Shown: piece after piece, positions 36,491 through 44,683 of the stretch
Numbering within the stretch: the first letter of the stretch is position 1
Layout of the letters: every line of letters starts with the position of its first letter
Assembly: GCA_027050775.1 (NCBI GenBank)
Contig: JALUBH010000027.1
Span: 124,001-188,000 of the forward strand
Direction: 5' to 3'
DNA length: 64,000 nt
Origin: Campylobacteraceae bacterium
GTDB taxonomy: Bacteria > Campylobacterota > Campylobacteria > Campylobacterales > Sulfurospirillaceae
Notes under the pieces: model-generated
The model's database searches: none
Seen by the model: the letters and a program-made list of their open reading frames with translations, nothing else
What the model was told of the DNA's origin: nothing
Made by a program: the position numbers and the translations under genes

Positions 36491-36937
36491 TTATTTTATT
36501 ACTTCTATCATGCTGTCTTGTTTGTATAACAAATTTTTAAATTTCTTTATCCTAAAAGCACTCGGAACTTCATATATATTGAACCTTTGTATCAACTTTA
36601 AGAGTGTATTCATTCCCGATGTCAGATATATAACACCATTTTTTTTACCTCTTCTTTTTTGATACAAATCTATAGCTATTATAGGATTTGATTTATTAAT
36701 TTTTTGTAAAACTTTATTGATATTTTGCATGTTAGAACTATAAATCAAAACAGTATAATACTTACTCTTTGGAACAAATACATCACTTTTCTCATAATAA
36801 ATCCAATTTTGAAAATTTATAAATTTATACTCAGAAAAACGATAATTAAAGTATGCAAAAGCGCCAGCAATCATCAGGGCACCAAAAAACGAAGCAAAAA
36901 GATAGTTTAGGGAGAAGAGTTTTCTTCTCCCTTTCAT
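36491..36937 (-). CDS. Membrane-anchored protein with a thioredoxin-like fold lacking CXXC
   Basis: The 148-aa product has one N-terminal transmembrane anchor (about 10-30) and a periplasmic domain. The domain reads like a degenerate thioredoxin fold: strand YYTVLIYSS, a helix, strand PIIAIDLYQ, a helix, then RFNIYEVPSAFRI in the place of the cis-proline strand. No cysteine is present, so it cannot be a redox enzyme. Its position between trxA and trxB suggests descent from or interaction with the thioredoxin system. I do not recognise a named family. The first codons contain a 9-bp hairpin. Confidence 0.65.
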   Translation of the reverse strand: MKGRRKLFSLNYLFASFFGALMIAGAFAYFNYRFSEYKFINFQNWIYYEKSDVFVPKSKYYTVLIYSSNMQNINKVLQKINKSNPIIAIDLYQKRRGKKNGVIYLTSGMNTLLKLIQRFNIYEVPSAFRIKKFKNLLYKQDSMIEVIK

Positions 36938-36977
36938 CTGTGTATCTCTCTTTTTTTATAAAAAAAGATCGAAATCA

Positions 36978-37295
36978 TTATAGATATGAATCGATTTTAT
37001 CGGCTAAAACTTGCTTTGAAGATGCGCCAATCATTTGATCGACCAATTCACCATCTTTGAAAAATAGAATTGTTGGAATTGATCTAATGCCGTATTTTAC
37101 AGCTATATCTTGCTCTTCATCTGTGTTTACTTTACAAATTTTTGCTTTTCCTTCATAATCATCAGCCAACTCTTCGATAACCGGAGCTATCATTCTACAA
37201 GGTCCACACCATGGAGCCCAGAAATCAACTAAAGCTACGCCTTCGCTAACTGTGCTATCAAAATTTGATGCATTTAACTCTATATATTTTCCCAT
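36978..37295 (-). CDS. trxA: Thioredoxin 1
   Basis: A cytosolic thioredoxin of 105 aa with active site WCGPC (Cys30, Cys33), buried Asp in LVDFWAPW and cis-Pro in IRSIPTILFF. It is the general disulfide reductant, recycled by TrxB encoded two genes downstream. Its intergenic gap of 83 nt to yraN is A/T-rich and probably contains the promoter, but no clear hexamers are distinguishable. Confidence 0.97.
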   Translation of the reverse strand: MGKYIELNASNFDSTVSEGVALVDFWAPWCGPCRMIAPVIEELADDYEGKAKICKVNTDEEQDIAVKYGIRSIPTILFFKDGELVDQMIGASSKQVLADKIDSYL

Positions 37296-37378
37296 TATAT
37301 TCTCCTGCTTATTTATTTAAAGGTGCTATTATACAAATACTATCTTTAAAGTTACCATAGATATAATTTTTAGTTCTT

Positions 37379-37705
37379 TTAAAACCCAATATTTTCCATG
37401 ATTTCTATACCCTCAGGAGTTACCAAAGCTGCGCTGATTTGGTACTCTTCTTCATGATTATTCACTAAAAAATAATAATCTATAGTTTTGATAATTTTTC
37501 TCATTTTCTCTGGTGTTATTCTATAAACAGGGTTATAGTTTTTTGAATATTTAACCTCAAAAAAAGTTATAACCTCATCTTTCAAAGCCACTATATCTAT
37601 CTCGCCAAATTTTGAATGAAAATTTTTTTTAAGTATTTTATAACCATTTTTTACCAAAAATTTTCTGACACTCTCTTCGGCTTTATTTCCTATTTCTAAA
37701 CTCAA
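37379..37705 (-). CDS. yraN: YraN-family nuclease-fold protein
   Basis: A 108-aa member of UPF0102. The restriction-endonuclease-like core is visible as SKFGEIDIVALKDEVITFFEVKY (Glu-Asp...Glu-X-Lys). The cellular role of YraN proteins is unresolved. The TTG start follows the hom stop by 1 nt and is preceded by GAAGAG. The hom-yraN-trxA order is the one I recall from Campylobacter. Confidence 0.88.
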   Translation of the reverse strand: MSLEIGNKAEESVRKFLVKNGYKILKKNFHSKFGEIDIVALKDEVITFFEVKYSKNYNPVYRITPEKMRKIIKTIDYYFLVNNHEEEYQISAALVTPEGIEIMENIGF

Positions 37706-37706
37706 G

Positions 37707-38975
37707 TTACTCTTCTATTCTGATCATTGCAGATTTTCTTTTTACAAAATCACACTTATTTATCTTGGCTATCGCATTTCGTATATCTTTTTCGTAGCAT
37801 TTATGTGTGGAAAAAAGAAGTGTTGCATGTTTTGAATTTTGACTCTGTTTTTGCAAAAAACTATTTATAGATATATCATACTCGCCCAAAATATTCGAGA
37901 TTCCAGATAATACTCCAATTCTATCTTCAACCTCTACTCTGAGATAGTATTTTGTATAAATTTCATCTGCATTTTTAAGTTTCAATACATCATCTTCCAA
38001 AATCTTTTTAAAGCCGAGCATTGGGGAGTTGTTGCCGTTTCTAACGATATCTATGATATCAGCTATCACTGAGCTAGCTGTTGCATCTCCGCCTGCTCCC
38101 GGTCCATAATACATAGTCTCGCCCACGCAATCTCCAACTACACTAACACCATTCATAACTCCGTCAACTTTAGCTAACATTTCACTTTTTCGTATAAGCG
38201 CCGGATGCACTCTTAATTCGACGCTCTCTGCACTCTTTTTTGCAATTGTGAGCAGTTTTATATTGTAACCAAATTCGTTTGCAAAAAATATATCCTCGCT
38301 ATTTATATTTTCTATACCTTCAATCAAAATATCTTCGGGTTTTGCATCTATCCCATAAGCAATACTTGCCAAGATTAAAAGTTTATGAGCAGCATCAAAA
38401 CCACCAATATCAAATGAAGGATCAGCTTCTGCATAACCTAATTTTTGTGCCTCTGCGAGTATCTCATCAAACTCTACACCCTCGTTCATCATCTTTGTAA
38501 GCATATAGTTACATGTACCGTTCATTATGCCTTTTATCGACTTTATATGATTTGCACTCAAACCTTCTCTTAGTGCTTTAATTATCGGAATTCCACCTGC
38601 GACACTCGCTTCAAATCCTATCGCATTTCTATTTGCACTTTGCTGCAACTCATATCTATGATATGCGAGCATTGCCTTATTGGCTGTTACAACTGCTTTT
38701 CCTTTTGCTAAAGCTTTTTTTACGACTTCAAAAGCTTCATCAACACCGCCCATAAGCTCTACCACCACATCTATGCTATCATCATTCAAGATGTCGTCAA
38801 TATCGTTGCTTAAGGGTATATCAACACCTCTGTCTTTGTCCAAATTTTTTACGACACCCAAAGCAGGTATTATCTCTTTTCCGGCACGAGCTGTGATAAT
38901 ATCTCTGTTTTTTTGTAAAATCTTTATAACGCTACTTCCGACTGTTCCTACACCTATGATTCCTATTTTTATCAT
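37707..38975 (-). CDS. hom: Homoserine dehydrogenase
   Basis: Hom reduces aspartate semialdehyde to homoserine for threonine and methionine. The domains in order are an N-terminal Rossmann domain (IGIIGVGTVGSSVIKIL), a catalytic region with TANKAMLAYH, GIMNGTCNYMLTKM and PGAGGDATASSVIADI, and a C-terminal ACT domain (about 345-420, YLRVEVEDRIGVLSGISNILGE) for feedback regulation. The length is 422 aa. It overlaps the aminotransferase gene by 4 nt. Confidence 0.97.
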   Translation of the reverse strand: MIKIGIIGVGTVGSSVIKILQKNRDIITARAGKEIIPALGVVKNLDKDRGVDIPLSNDIDDILNDDSIDVVVELMGGVDEAFEVVKKALAKGKAVVTANKAMLAYHRYELQQSANRNAIGFEASVAGGIPIIKALREGLSANHIKSIKGIMNGTCNYMLTKMMNEGVEFDEILAEAQKLGYAEADPSFDIGGFDAAHKLLILASIAYGIDAKPEDILIEGIENINSEDIFFANEFGYNIKLLTIAKKSAESVELRVHPALIRKSEMLAKVDGVMNGVSVVGDCVGETMYYGPGAGGDATASSVIADIIDIVRNGNNSPMLGFKKILEDDVLKLKNADEIYTKYYLRVEVEDRIGVLSGISNILGEYDISINSFLQKQSQNSKHATLLFSTHKCYEKDIRNAIAKINKCDFVKRKSAMIRIEE

Positions 38976-40183
38976 TTTTCCAAACTCTTTAAATATTTTT
39001 TTACATTTCTTGCTGCTTGCCTGATTCTGTTTTCATTTTCTATCAAGGCAATTCTAACATAATTGTCACCATGTTCTCCAAAGCCTATACCGGGGCTTAC
39101 TGCGAGCTTCGCCTCTGTTAAAAGCTGCTTTGAAAACTCCATACTGCCTAGATGAGAAGCAACTTTTGGTATTTTTGCCCATATAAACATAGTAGCTTTT
39201 GGCTTTGCCATATCCCAGCCTGCATTTTTAAAACTCTCTACCAATACATCTCTTCTTTTTTTGTATATCTCAATAATTCCGTCCACACACTCTTGTGGAC
39301 CGTCAAGTGCCACAGTAGAAGCTACCTGTATAGGGGTGAACATACCATAATCAAACCAAGATTTTATCTTTTGAAGCGCACCTATAAGCTTCGGATTTCC
39401 GACAAAAAAACCAACTCTCCATCCAGCCATATTGTAACTTTTTGATAGGGTTGTACTCTCTACAGCCACATCTTTTGCGCCCTCTATCTCAAAAATAGAT
39501 GGTGTTTTATATCCATCATAAGTTATATCCGCATATGCAATATCACTTATGATATAAAATCTCTCCTCTTTGGCATAAGCCACCAATCTTTCATAAAAAG
39601 ATTTCTCAACCGTAACTGTTGTCGGATTGTGAGGGAAATTGACTACAACAAACTTTGGTTTTGGAGCTGAATCTCTAAAAGATTTTTTCAACTTAAAGAA
39701 AAACTTTTCAACATCAAGCTCAAAATTTTCGTTAAAATCCAAACCCATCTTGTGTACATTTCCACCTGCTAGAATGAAAGCTTGAGAATGTATAGGATAT
39801 GCAGGATCAGGCACTATAGCTACATCTCCTGGATTTGTGATAGCTTGGGCAAGATGCACATAGCCCTCTTTACTACCTAGTGTTGCGACTGCTTCACTAT
39901 CTGCATCCAAATCCACTCCATACCTTCTTTTGTACCAGTTACAAATAGCTAGTCTTAGTTTATATATACCTTTACTTACACTATATCCGTGCGTTTTGTC
40001 TTTATCAACTGATTCTATAAGTTTGTCGATGATATGCTGCGGTGTCCTTCCATCTGGATTTCCCATCGAAAAGTCGATGATATCTTCACCTCTTCGTCTT
40101 GCTTTTAGTTTTATCTCATTGATCTCGGCAAACACATAGTTTGGCAATCTCTCTATCGTATTAAATCTTATCTCATCAAACAT
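38972..40183 (-). CDS. LL-diaminopimelate aminotransferase-type class I aminotransferase
   Basis: The 403-aa PLP enzyme has the PLP lysine Lys248 in STTLSKSYNMAGWRVGFF, substrate-site SMGNPDGRTP and HNPTTVT. In Campylobacterota this gene is annotated as LL-diaminopimelate aminotransferase, which fits dapB nearby. The fold is shared with alanine aminotransferase AlaC, so the substrate is inferred. The ATG sits immediately behind two tandem hairpin repeats, with AAGGAG 7 nt upstream. The same repeat family precedes mreB. Confidence 0.88.
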   Translation of the reverse strand: MFDEIRFNTIERLPNYVFAEINEIKLKARRRGEDIIDFSMGNPDGRTPQHIIDKLIESVDKDKTHGYSVSKGIYKLRLAICNWYKRRYGVDLDADSEAVATLGSKEGYVHLAQAITNPGDVAIVPDPAYPIHSQAFILAGGNVHKMGLDFNENFELDVEKFFFKLKKSFRDSAPKPKFVVVNFPHNPTTVTVEKSFYERLVAYAKEERFYIISDIAYADITYDGYKTPSIFEIEGAKDVAVESTTLSKSYNMAGWRVGFFVGNPKLIGALQKIKSWFDYGMFTPIQVASTVALDGPQECVDGIIEIYKKRRDVLVESFKNAGWDMAKPKATMFIWAKIPKVASHLGSMEFSKQLLTEAKLAVSPGIGFGEHGDNYVRIALIENENRIRQAARNVKKYLKSLEK

Positions 40184-40190
40184 TTTATTT

Positions 40191-40351
40191 CTCCTTTAAG
40201 AGGAGCAGAGCCCCTCTTAAATTCCCCTCACTAAAGCTTCGCCTTTGGCGAGAAGAACTTTCATCTTATTTCTCACTCAAGAGGAGCAGAGCCCCTCTTA
40301 AATTCCCCTTGACTATTGCTTCGCCTTTGGCGAGAAGAACTTTCATCTTAT
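40191..40351 (-). repeat. Tandem pair of hairpin leader repeats in front of the aminotransferase
   Basis: Two copies of about 82 bp, nearly identical and head to tail, fill the 177-nt gap. Each reads GAAATAAGATGAAAG, CTTCTCGCC-AAA-GGCGAAGC (first hairpin), then GCTTTAGTGAGGGGAATTT in the proximal copy or GCAATAGTCAAGGGGAATTT in the distal copy. The second hairpin is AAGAGGGG-CTCTG-CTCCTCTT (40198-40218 in the proximal copy). The proximal copy runs into AAAGGAG, the ribosome site of the downstream gene; in the distal copy this position has decayed to GAGTGAG. Confidence 0.88.
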
Positions 40352-40360
40352 TTCTAATTT

Positions 40361-41188
40361 TTATTGCTGAATATCGCTACTTAAGTATATCGATAGACCA
40401 TGTTTTATATTGTCTAGCGTATAGATATCTCCAATCCGGATATACTTACTATCTTGGGGCACATCTAATTTTAAAACATATGTTCTGTCGTCTATCTTTG
40501 TTTGTGATATTACATGTAGAGCACTATCTAAAAAAACAACCGACGGGTACCAATGGTCACTAAAGCTAGTTCTAATTTTGATTTTTACAGCATCATTAGA
40601 GTATATGAGATATGGCTCAATTGGCTTTTTGAGTTTGACATTTGTATCTAGATCTATCTTTTTTGCATTGAGTCTCGCTCCATCAGAATTTATCTTATAC
40701 ACCCATAGATTGTCATCTTTTTTCTCTATATCCTCTATTTCACATCCTCTTTTTACAAGTTCATCGGAAAACAGAAGAGGGTTTATAAGGTGTTTTGTCT
40801 TTAGGTTGATAATCCAGATAAATTCATTCTCTTTTTTTGTAGCTCTAGTTGTCAAAAAGTAGTTATACCCTATGGATTCTAGCGACCCTTTGATCACTTT
40901 CATAAAAATAAGCGGATTTTTTTTGGTTATAAATTTTACTTTTAAAGTTATGGGCTTATTGTAAAAAAGTTTAAATAAACCATTGTCTTCCAAAACTTTT
41001 ATAACTTTTAGACTATCCACATTTCCATCACTCACCCTATAAAAACTATCGCTATTTTTAAAGAGCACTTTTAGCAAATTTTCCTCTTTAGAATACTCTT
41101 GAGAAGATATGAAATTTTCTATCTTTTCTTGTAAATTTGCAAAAAGAGAAACAGATACAAGAAGAATTAAAACGATATACTTTACCAA
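40361..41188 (-). CDS. Conserved hypothetical exported protein
   Basis: The 275-aa product has a signal peptide (1 to about 17, ILLVSVSLFAN) and no recognised enzyme motif. The mature part is mixed alpha/beta, with a basic first half and a beta-rich end (WYPSVVFLDSALHVISQTKIDDRTYVLKLDVP). It starts at TTG within the last codons of the RodZ-like gene, with AAAGG 6 nt upstream, so it is coupled to that gene. The neighbouring order is the same as I recall in Campylobacter, where it is also a periplasmic protein of unknown function. Confidence 0.75.
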   Translation of the reverse strand: MVKYIVLILLVSVSLFANLQEKIENFISSQEYSKEENLLKVLFKNSDSFYRVSDGNVDSLKVIKVLEDNGLFKLFYNKPITLKVKFITKKNPLIFMKVIKGSLESIGYNYFLTTRATKKENEFIWIINLKTKHLINPLLFSDELVKRGCEIEDIEKKDDNLWVYKINSDGARLNAKKIDLDTNVKLKKPIEPYLIYSNDAVKIKIRTSFSDHWYPSVVFLDSALHVISQTKIDDRTYVLKLDVPQDSKYIRIGDIYTLDNIKHGLSIYLSSDIQQ

Positions 41189-42090
41189 CGCGAACCTTTG
41201 TTTAACTCTTTAAATTTTTTATCTGTTATAACTGATATTTGACCGGATTTGATATATAATCTGATAGGATTTTGGGATCTAAATTTCTTAAGCTCACCAT
41301 TAAAATATAGATTAAAATTACCATGTCCTGTTGTAATAATCTGATCTCTTGAAGCATCTAGGGCAAAATTATTTGTTCCTAGAAACGATTTTCTTTTAAA
41401 ATTATCAAGATAAATTATGCCAAGCCAAAGTTTGGATTTTGGGGAAATATAATCATCTGCCTCTTTTAGTGTCTTAGAATTTGTTGTATTTTTATCAACA
41501 ACCGAGGTGTTTTGTTCTTGTATTGATTTTACTATTGAGTTATTTATATCACCTGCTTTTGCGGTATTTGTTTTGTTTAACTCGTTATTTATACTTTGAT
41601 TTATATCTATTTCTGTTGTTGTGTTGTTTTCATCTTGAGTTATATTTTTTTCTAAAGTCTCTTTTGCCTCATTTACGACCGGGGTATGCTCATAAGTATA
41701 GTTCGTATCTGTTCCAACTAGCGGATTCTGAAACAAATCTTGCTTTTTATTTAAAAATACATAAGCTCCATACAGTATAGCTACCAAAACGAACATTAAC
41801 AATATTATAAATAAAAACTTGACAAAATTTCTCTGTTTTTTAACTATAAAAATTTTTACACCGTCATCTTCTATTTTATTTGCACTCCAAAATTTTTCCG
41901 CTTCATTTAGCCAATCTGTTAACTCCAGCTTATAGTCTCTTGCCAAAATTTTCGCAAACCCGATTGTACTTGCTCTGTTTAGTTTATCAAACTGTGAATT
42001 TATCATATACTCTAAATTTTTCGTTTCTATATGTGTTTTATTTGAAACTTCTTTTAATCCTATCTCTTCTAGCGTCTTAAACTCATCCAT
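41182..42090 (-). CDS. RodZ-like bitopic protein (HTH, TM, periplasmic tail)
   Basis: Starting at ATG 42090 (MDEFKTLEEIGLKEVSNKTHI), the 302-aa product has an N-terminal helix-turn-helix-like domain (about 1-68) resembling RodZ. A basic juxtamembrane segment and one transmembrane helix (about 91-113) follow. Then comes a low-complexity Asn/Thr/Glu-rich linker (about 130-215) and a C-terminal beta domain. RodZ binds MreB in rod-shaped bacteria; here the gene is not near mreB. The start used has AGGA upstream and overlaps the methyltransferase gene by 8 nt. RodZ assignment is an inference from architecture. Confidence 0.6.
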   Translation of the reverse strand: MDEFKTLEEIGLKEVSNKTHIETKNLEYMINSQFDKLNRASTIGFAKILARDYKLELTDWLNEAEKFWSANKIEDDGVKIFIVKKQRNFVKFLFIILLMFVLVAILYGAYVFLNKKQDLFQNPLVGTDTNYTYEHTPVVNEAKETLEKNITQDENNTTTEIDINQSINNELNKTNTAKAGDINNSIVKSIQEQNTSVVDKNTTNSKTLKEADDYISPKSKLWLGIIYLDNFKRKSFLGTNNFALDASRDQIITTGHGNFNLYFNGELKKFRSQNPIRLYIKSGQISVITDKKFKELNKGSRW

Positions 42091-42766
42091 TAAAAATCCT
42101 ATCACAAAGTATCGCCGTTGCAGCACTCACATTTAAAGAGTCAAACTCTCTCGCCATTTTTATAGAAACAATTTCATCTAATTTGGATTTTATCTTATTT
42201 GGTATACCCTCACCTTCGCTACCCATCATCAATGCGATTTTTGAAGTAAACTTTATATCTTTTATATTCTTACCATTCATATCGGCACCATAAAGCTTAA
42301 AACCTATCTGTCTAAGTTCATTTGTCAAATCGAGAGTATTTGGCTCCAAGACTATCGGCATCTCAAAAACTGCTCCACTGCTAGTCCTGATGATGGCTTC
42401 TAGATTTATACTTTTTATGCCACTTATTATGATAGCATCCACTCCAAAAGCATAGGCACTTCTGATGATGGCTCCTATATTTCCAACATCTGTAATACCT
42501 TGAAGTATAAGTAAAAAATTTGAGTTTTTTACCTCTTTAAACTCTTTTAAATCCAAATCCGCTATATGAGCGATAAATCCTTGATGATTTCCACCATGAC
42601 TTAACGCCTGTGCTTTTTTGTTATCTACCAAGGAGACATTATCGCAAACTCTTTTTAGCTTATTAAAAAGCTTGGGGTCGCATTTTTTAGATAACCGAAC
42701 TTCAAGTAAACTGCTTGGATAATTTTGCAAAATATATAAAAATAGTTGTTTTCCATAGATAATCAT
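42083..42766 (-). CDS. TrmH-family RNA 2'-O-methyltransferase (RlmB-like)
   Basis: A SPOUT methyltransferase of 227 aa with an N-terminal substrate-binding region (IIYGKQLFLYILQN). The knotted SAM domain shows DVGNIGAIIRSAYAFGVDAIII, MGSEGEGIP and SLNVSAATAI. RlmB modifies G2251 of 23S rRNA in E. coli; the exact target here is inferred. It sits 32 nt downstream of rsmI in an rRNA-modification cluster. Confidence 0.9.
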   Translation of the reverse strand: MIIYGKQLFLYILQNYPSSLLEVRLSKKCDPKLFNKLKRVCDNVSLVDNKKAQALSHGGNHQGFIAHIADLDLKEFKEVKNSNFLLILQGITDVGNIGAIIRSAYAFGVDAIIISGIKSINLEAIIRTSSGAVFEMPIVLEPNTLDLTNELRQIGFKLYGADMNGKNIKDIKFTSKIALMMGSEGEGIPNKIKSKLDEIVSIKMAREFDSLNVSAATAILCDRIFNG

Positions 42767-42798
42767 GGCTTCATTGTATCCAAAATATCTTTAAAAAA

Positions 42799-43614
42799 CT
42801 ATTTTTCACGCAGAGCAGCATAACACTCTTTTATACTTTTTCCACTTAGTTTTGAGAGAAGTTTTGCTTTTTGTTTTGGATGAATATCTAGATTTTTTAT
42901 GTCATTTTCACTGATTTTTTCACCCTCTTCTTTCTCTTTTGGCTCTAAGACCAAAGCCCACTCTCCTTTTGTATTTATAGATTTTAAAAAAGCCGGAAAG
43001 TTTAAAGATTTTGAAAAAAACTTTTTTTCAAATTTTTTGGTAGCCTCTTTTATGGCAAAAAGCTCTCTTTTTGGGCACATCCTTGCCAACTCGGATGCTA
43101 GTTTTTCTATTCTGTGAGGAGCTTCATAGATAACCACCGGATTTGTCAAGCTTATCACTTCATCAAGAGCACTTGCTCTCTCTTTTCCTTTGTGAGGCAA
43201 AAAACCATAAAACACAAACTCTTTTGAATCAAATCCGCTAGAAGCATAAGCTAAAAGTGCAGCATTTGCTCCTGGAAGAACTTCATACGGTATATTTTTT
43301 TCTTGACAGTACCTCACTAAATTTGCTCCGGGATCACTAACGCAAGGCATCCCTGCATCACTCATAAAACCGATATTTTGTTCAAAAAAATTATCTTCCA
43401 AAGAGTTCAAAATCTTTTTGTCATTATGGGAGTGAAAGGAGATGAATTGTTGTATTTTAAAATTTATATTATTTCTTAAATGCAGAAGATTTAAAAGTTT
43501 CTTTGTGACTCTTGTGTCTTCACAAAGTAGAATTTGAATTTCAGTTAGGAGTTTTAAACTTCTAACTGAAATATCATCAATATTTCCTATCGGTGTAGGA
43601 ATTAGATAGACCAA
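42799..43614 (-). CDS. rsmI: 16S rRNA cytidine-1402 2'-O-methyltransferase
   Basis: RsmI methylates the ribose of C1402 in the ribosomal P site. The tetrapyrrole-methylase fold is clear from LIPTPIGNIDDISVRSL, LCEDTRVTKKLL, SDAGMPCVSDPGA and LPGANAALLAYASSGF. The length is 271 aa. The best in-frame start is a TTG at 43614 without an obvious ribosome site, so the exact start is uncertain. It lies 25 nt after rpmE. Confidence 0.94.
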   Translation of the reverse strand: MVYLIPTPIGNIDDISVRSLKLLTEIQILLCEDTRVTKKLLNLLHLRNNINFKIQQFISFHSHNDKKILNSLEDNFFEQNIGFMSDAGMPCVSDPGANLVRYCQEKNIPYEVLPGANAALLAYASSGFDSKEFVFYGFLPHKGKERASALDEVISLTNPVVIYEAPHRIEKLASELARMCPKRELFAIKEATKKFEKKFFSKSLNFPAFLKSINTKGEWALVLEPKEKEEGEKISENDIKNLDIHPKQKAKLLSKLSGKSIKECYAALREK

Positions 43615-43639
43615 ACTTTTGGCACCAAGACTCTGAGAG

Positions 43640-43840
43640 TTATTTCATATTGTATTTTTTCTTAAACTTCTCAACTCTACCTGCAGCATCTACTATCTTT
43701 TCTGAGCCCGTAAAGAAAGGGTGACACTCATTGCAGATATCTATCCTCATCTCAGGTTTGTTTGACATTGTTTCAAATTTATTTCCACAAGCGCAAGTAA
43801 CAGTACATTGTACATATTGGGGATGAATATTTTTTTTCAT
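43640..43840 (-). CDS. rpmE: 50S ribosomal protein L31 (zinc form)
   Basis: The 66-aa L31 retains zinc ligands Cys16-X-Cys18 and Cys36-X2-Cys39 (CACGN and CNECHPFF). It binds the central protuberance bridging to the small subunit. It has its own promoter and a leader of about 100 nt with a hairpin, and is followed closely by rsmI, so ribosome protein and rRNA modification are co-expressed. Confidence 0.97.
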   Translation of the reverse strand: MKKNIHPQYVQCTVTCACGNKFETMSNKPEMRIDICNECHPFFTGSEKIVDAAGRVEKFKKKYNMK

Positions 43841-43898
43841 TTTGTTTTCCTTAATAGTTTGAATTTAAAGTCCCCTAATGATAAGTAAAAATTAACTT

Positions 43899-43925
43899 AG
43901 CGATAGACCTTTCGAGCCTACCGCT
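43899..43925 (-). promoter_or_regulatory. Hairpin in the rpmE leader
   Basis: An 8-bp stem (AGCGATAG and CTACCGCT, one G-T wobble) with an 11-nt loop lies in the 5' leader between the putative rpmE promoter and start codon. It could be a site for translational feedback by L31, but nothing beyond the fold supports this. Confidence 0.4.
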
Positions 43926-43947
43926 ATATAGGGGGAGGGGAATTATA

Positions 43948-43976
43948 ATTATAACACAATCCTTATAAGAATTCAA
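43948..43976 (-). promoter_or_regulatory. Sigma-70-type promoter of rpmE
   Basis: Read on the minus strand, TTGAAT (43971-43976) and TATAAT (43948-43953) are separated by exactly 17 nt, unusually close to the general sigma-70 consensus for this window. Transcription would start near 43941, giving a leader of about 100 nt before the rpmE ATG. Confidence 0.6.
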
Positions 43977-44017
43977 GATAAGCATTTTAAAATAAGCCAA
44001 TTTGGGCATAAATCACA

Positions 44018-44683
44018 CTAATTTAATACAGATGCAGTATATAAAATCGCTGTTTCGCTCCTTAGGATTATTTTACTGTTCAGTCCTATAATATTTGATT
44101 TGTCCATCTTCTCTCTCTCATTTTTTGAGAAACCTCCCTCGCAACCCACCAAATAAGAGCTAAATTCATCACTTTTAGTTATATTCTCTCCACCAAAATC
44201 GATGATTTTACTATGTGGATATAGTGCAAGATATTCATTTAGATCTTGAAGAATCTCAAATTCCATCAAAGAGCTCCTGCCACACTGCTGGGATGAATTT
44301 ACGAGTATTCTTTTTAGCCTATTTGTATCTATCTTAAAGTTTTTTTGAGAAAAATCACAATACACAAAACTTATCTTAGATATTCCTAATTCATTCAAAA
44401 AAGGCAGTGTTTTTTCTATGGTTTTAGGATCAACCACGCACCACCCTACATGTAGAGCTTTTTTTGCTTCAACTTTGTAAGTTTTGCTTTGTATTAACTC
44501 TAAAATTGCATCTTTTTTATCTACTTTTATCAACTTATATTGATACAAAATATCATCACTAAGATTTCTAAAAAAAAGGGCTTGACCATTTTTTACCCTT
44601 CTTACTTTAAATATATGTGCATACTCTTTGGTTTTTAAGTGCAGCGAGTCACAACCTGAATCTTTAGAGTATATAAATTGCAT
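44018..44683 (-). CDS. rsmE: 16S rRNA uracil-1498 N3-methyltransferase
   Basis: A SPOUT methyltransferase of 221 aa. An N-terminal PUA-like RNA-binding part (HIFKVRRVKNGQALFFRN) is followed by the knotted domain with SQQCGRSSLMEF, LVGCEGGFSKNER and ILRSETAILY, the RsmE signature. It targets U1498 near the decoding site. The gene follows a membrane-protein gene with no gap. Confidence 0.94.
   Translation of the reverse strand: MQFIYSKDSGCDSLHLKTKEYAHIFKVRRVKNGQALFFRNLSDDILYQYKLIKVDKKDAILELIQSKTYKVEAKKALHVGWCVVDPKTIEKTLPFLNELGISKISFVYCDFSQKNFKIDTNRLKRILVNSSQQCGRSSLMEFEILQDLNEYLALYPHSKIIDFGGENITKSDEFSSYLVGCEGGFSKNEREKMDKSNIIGLNSKIILRSETAILYTASVLN

Noticed and set aside
40191-40351. Short tandem repeats as a possible CRISPR array
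   Set aside because: There are only two copies of about 82 bp with no spacers between them, hairpins inside the unit and no cas genes nearby.
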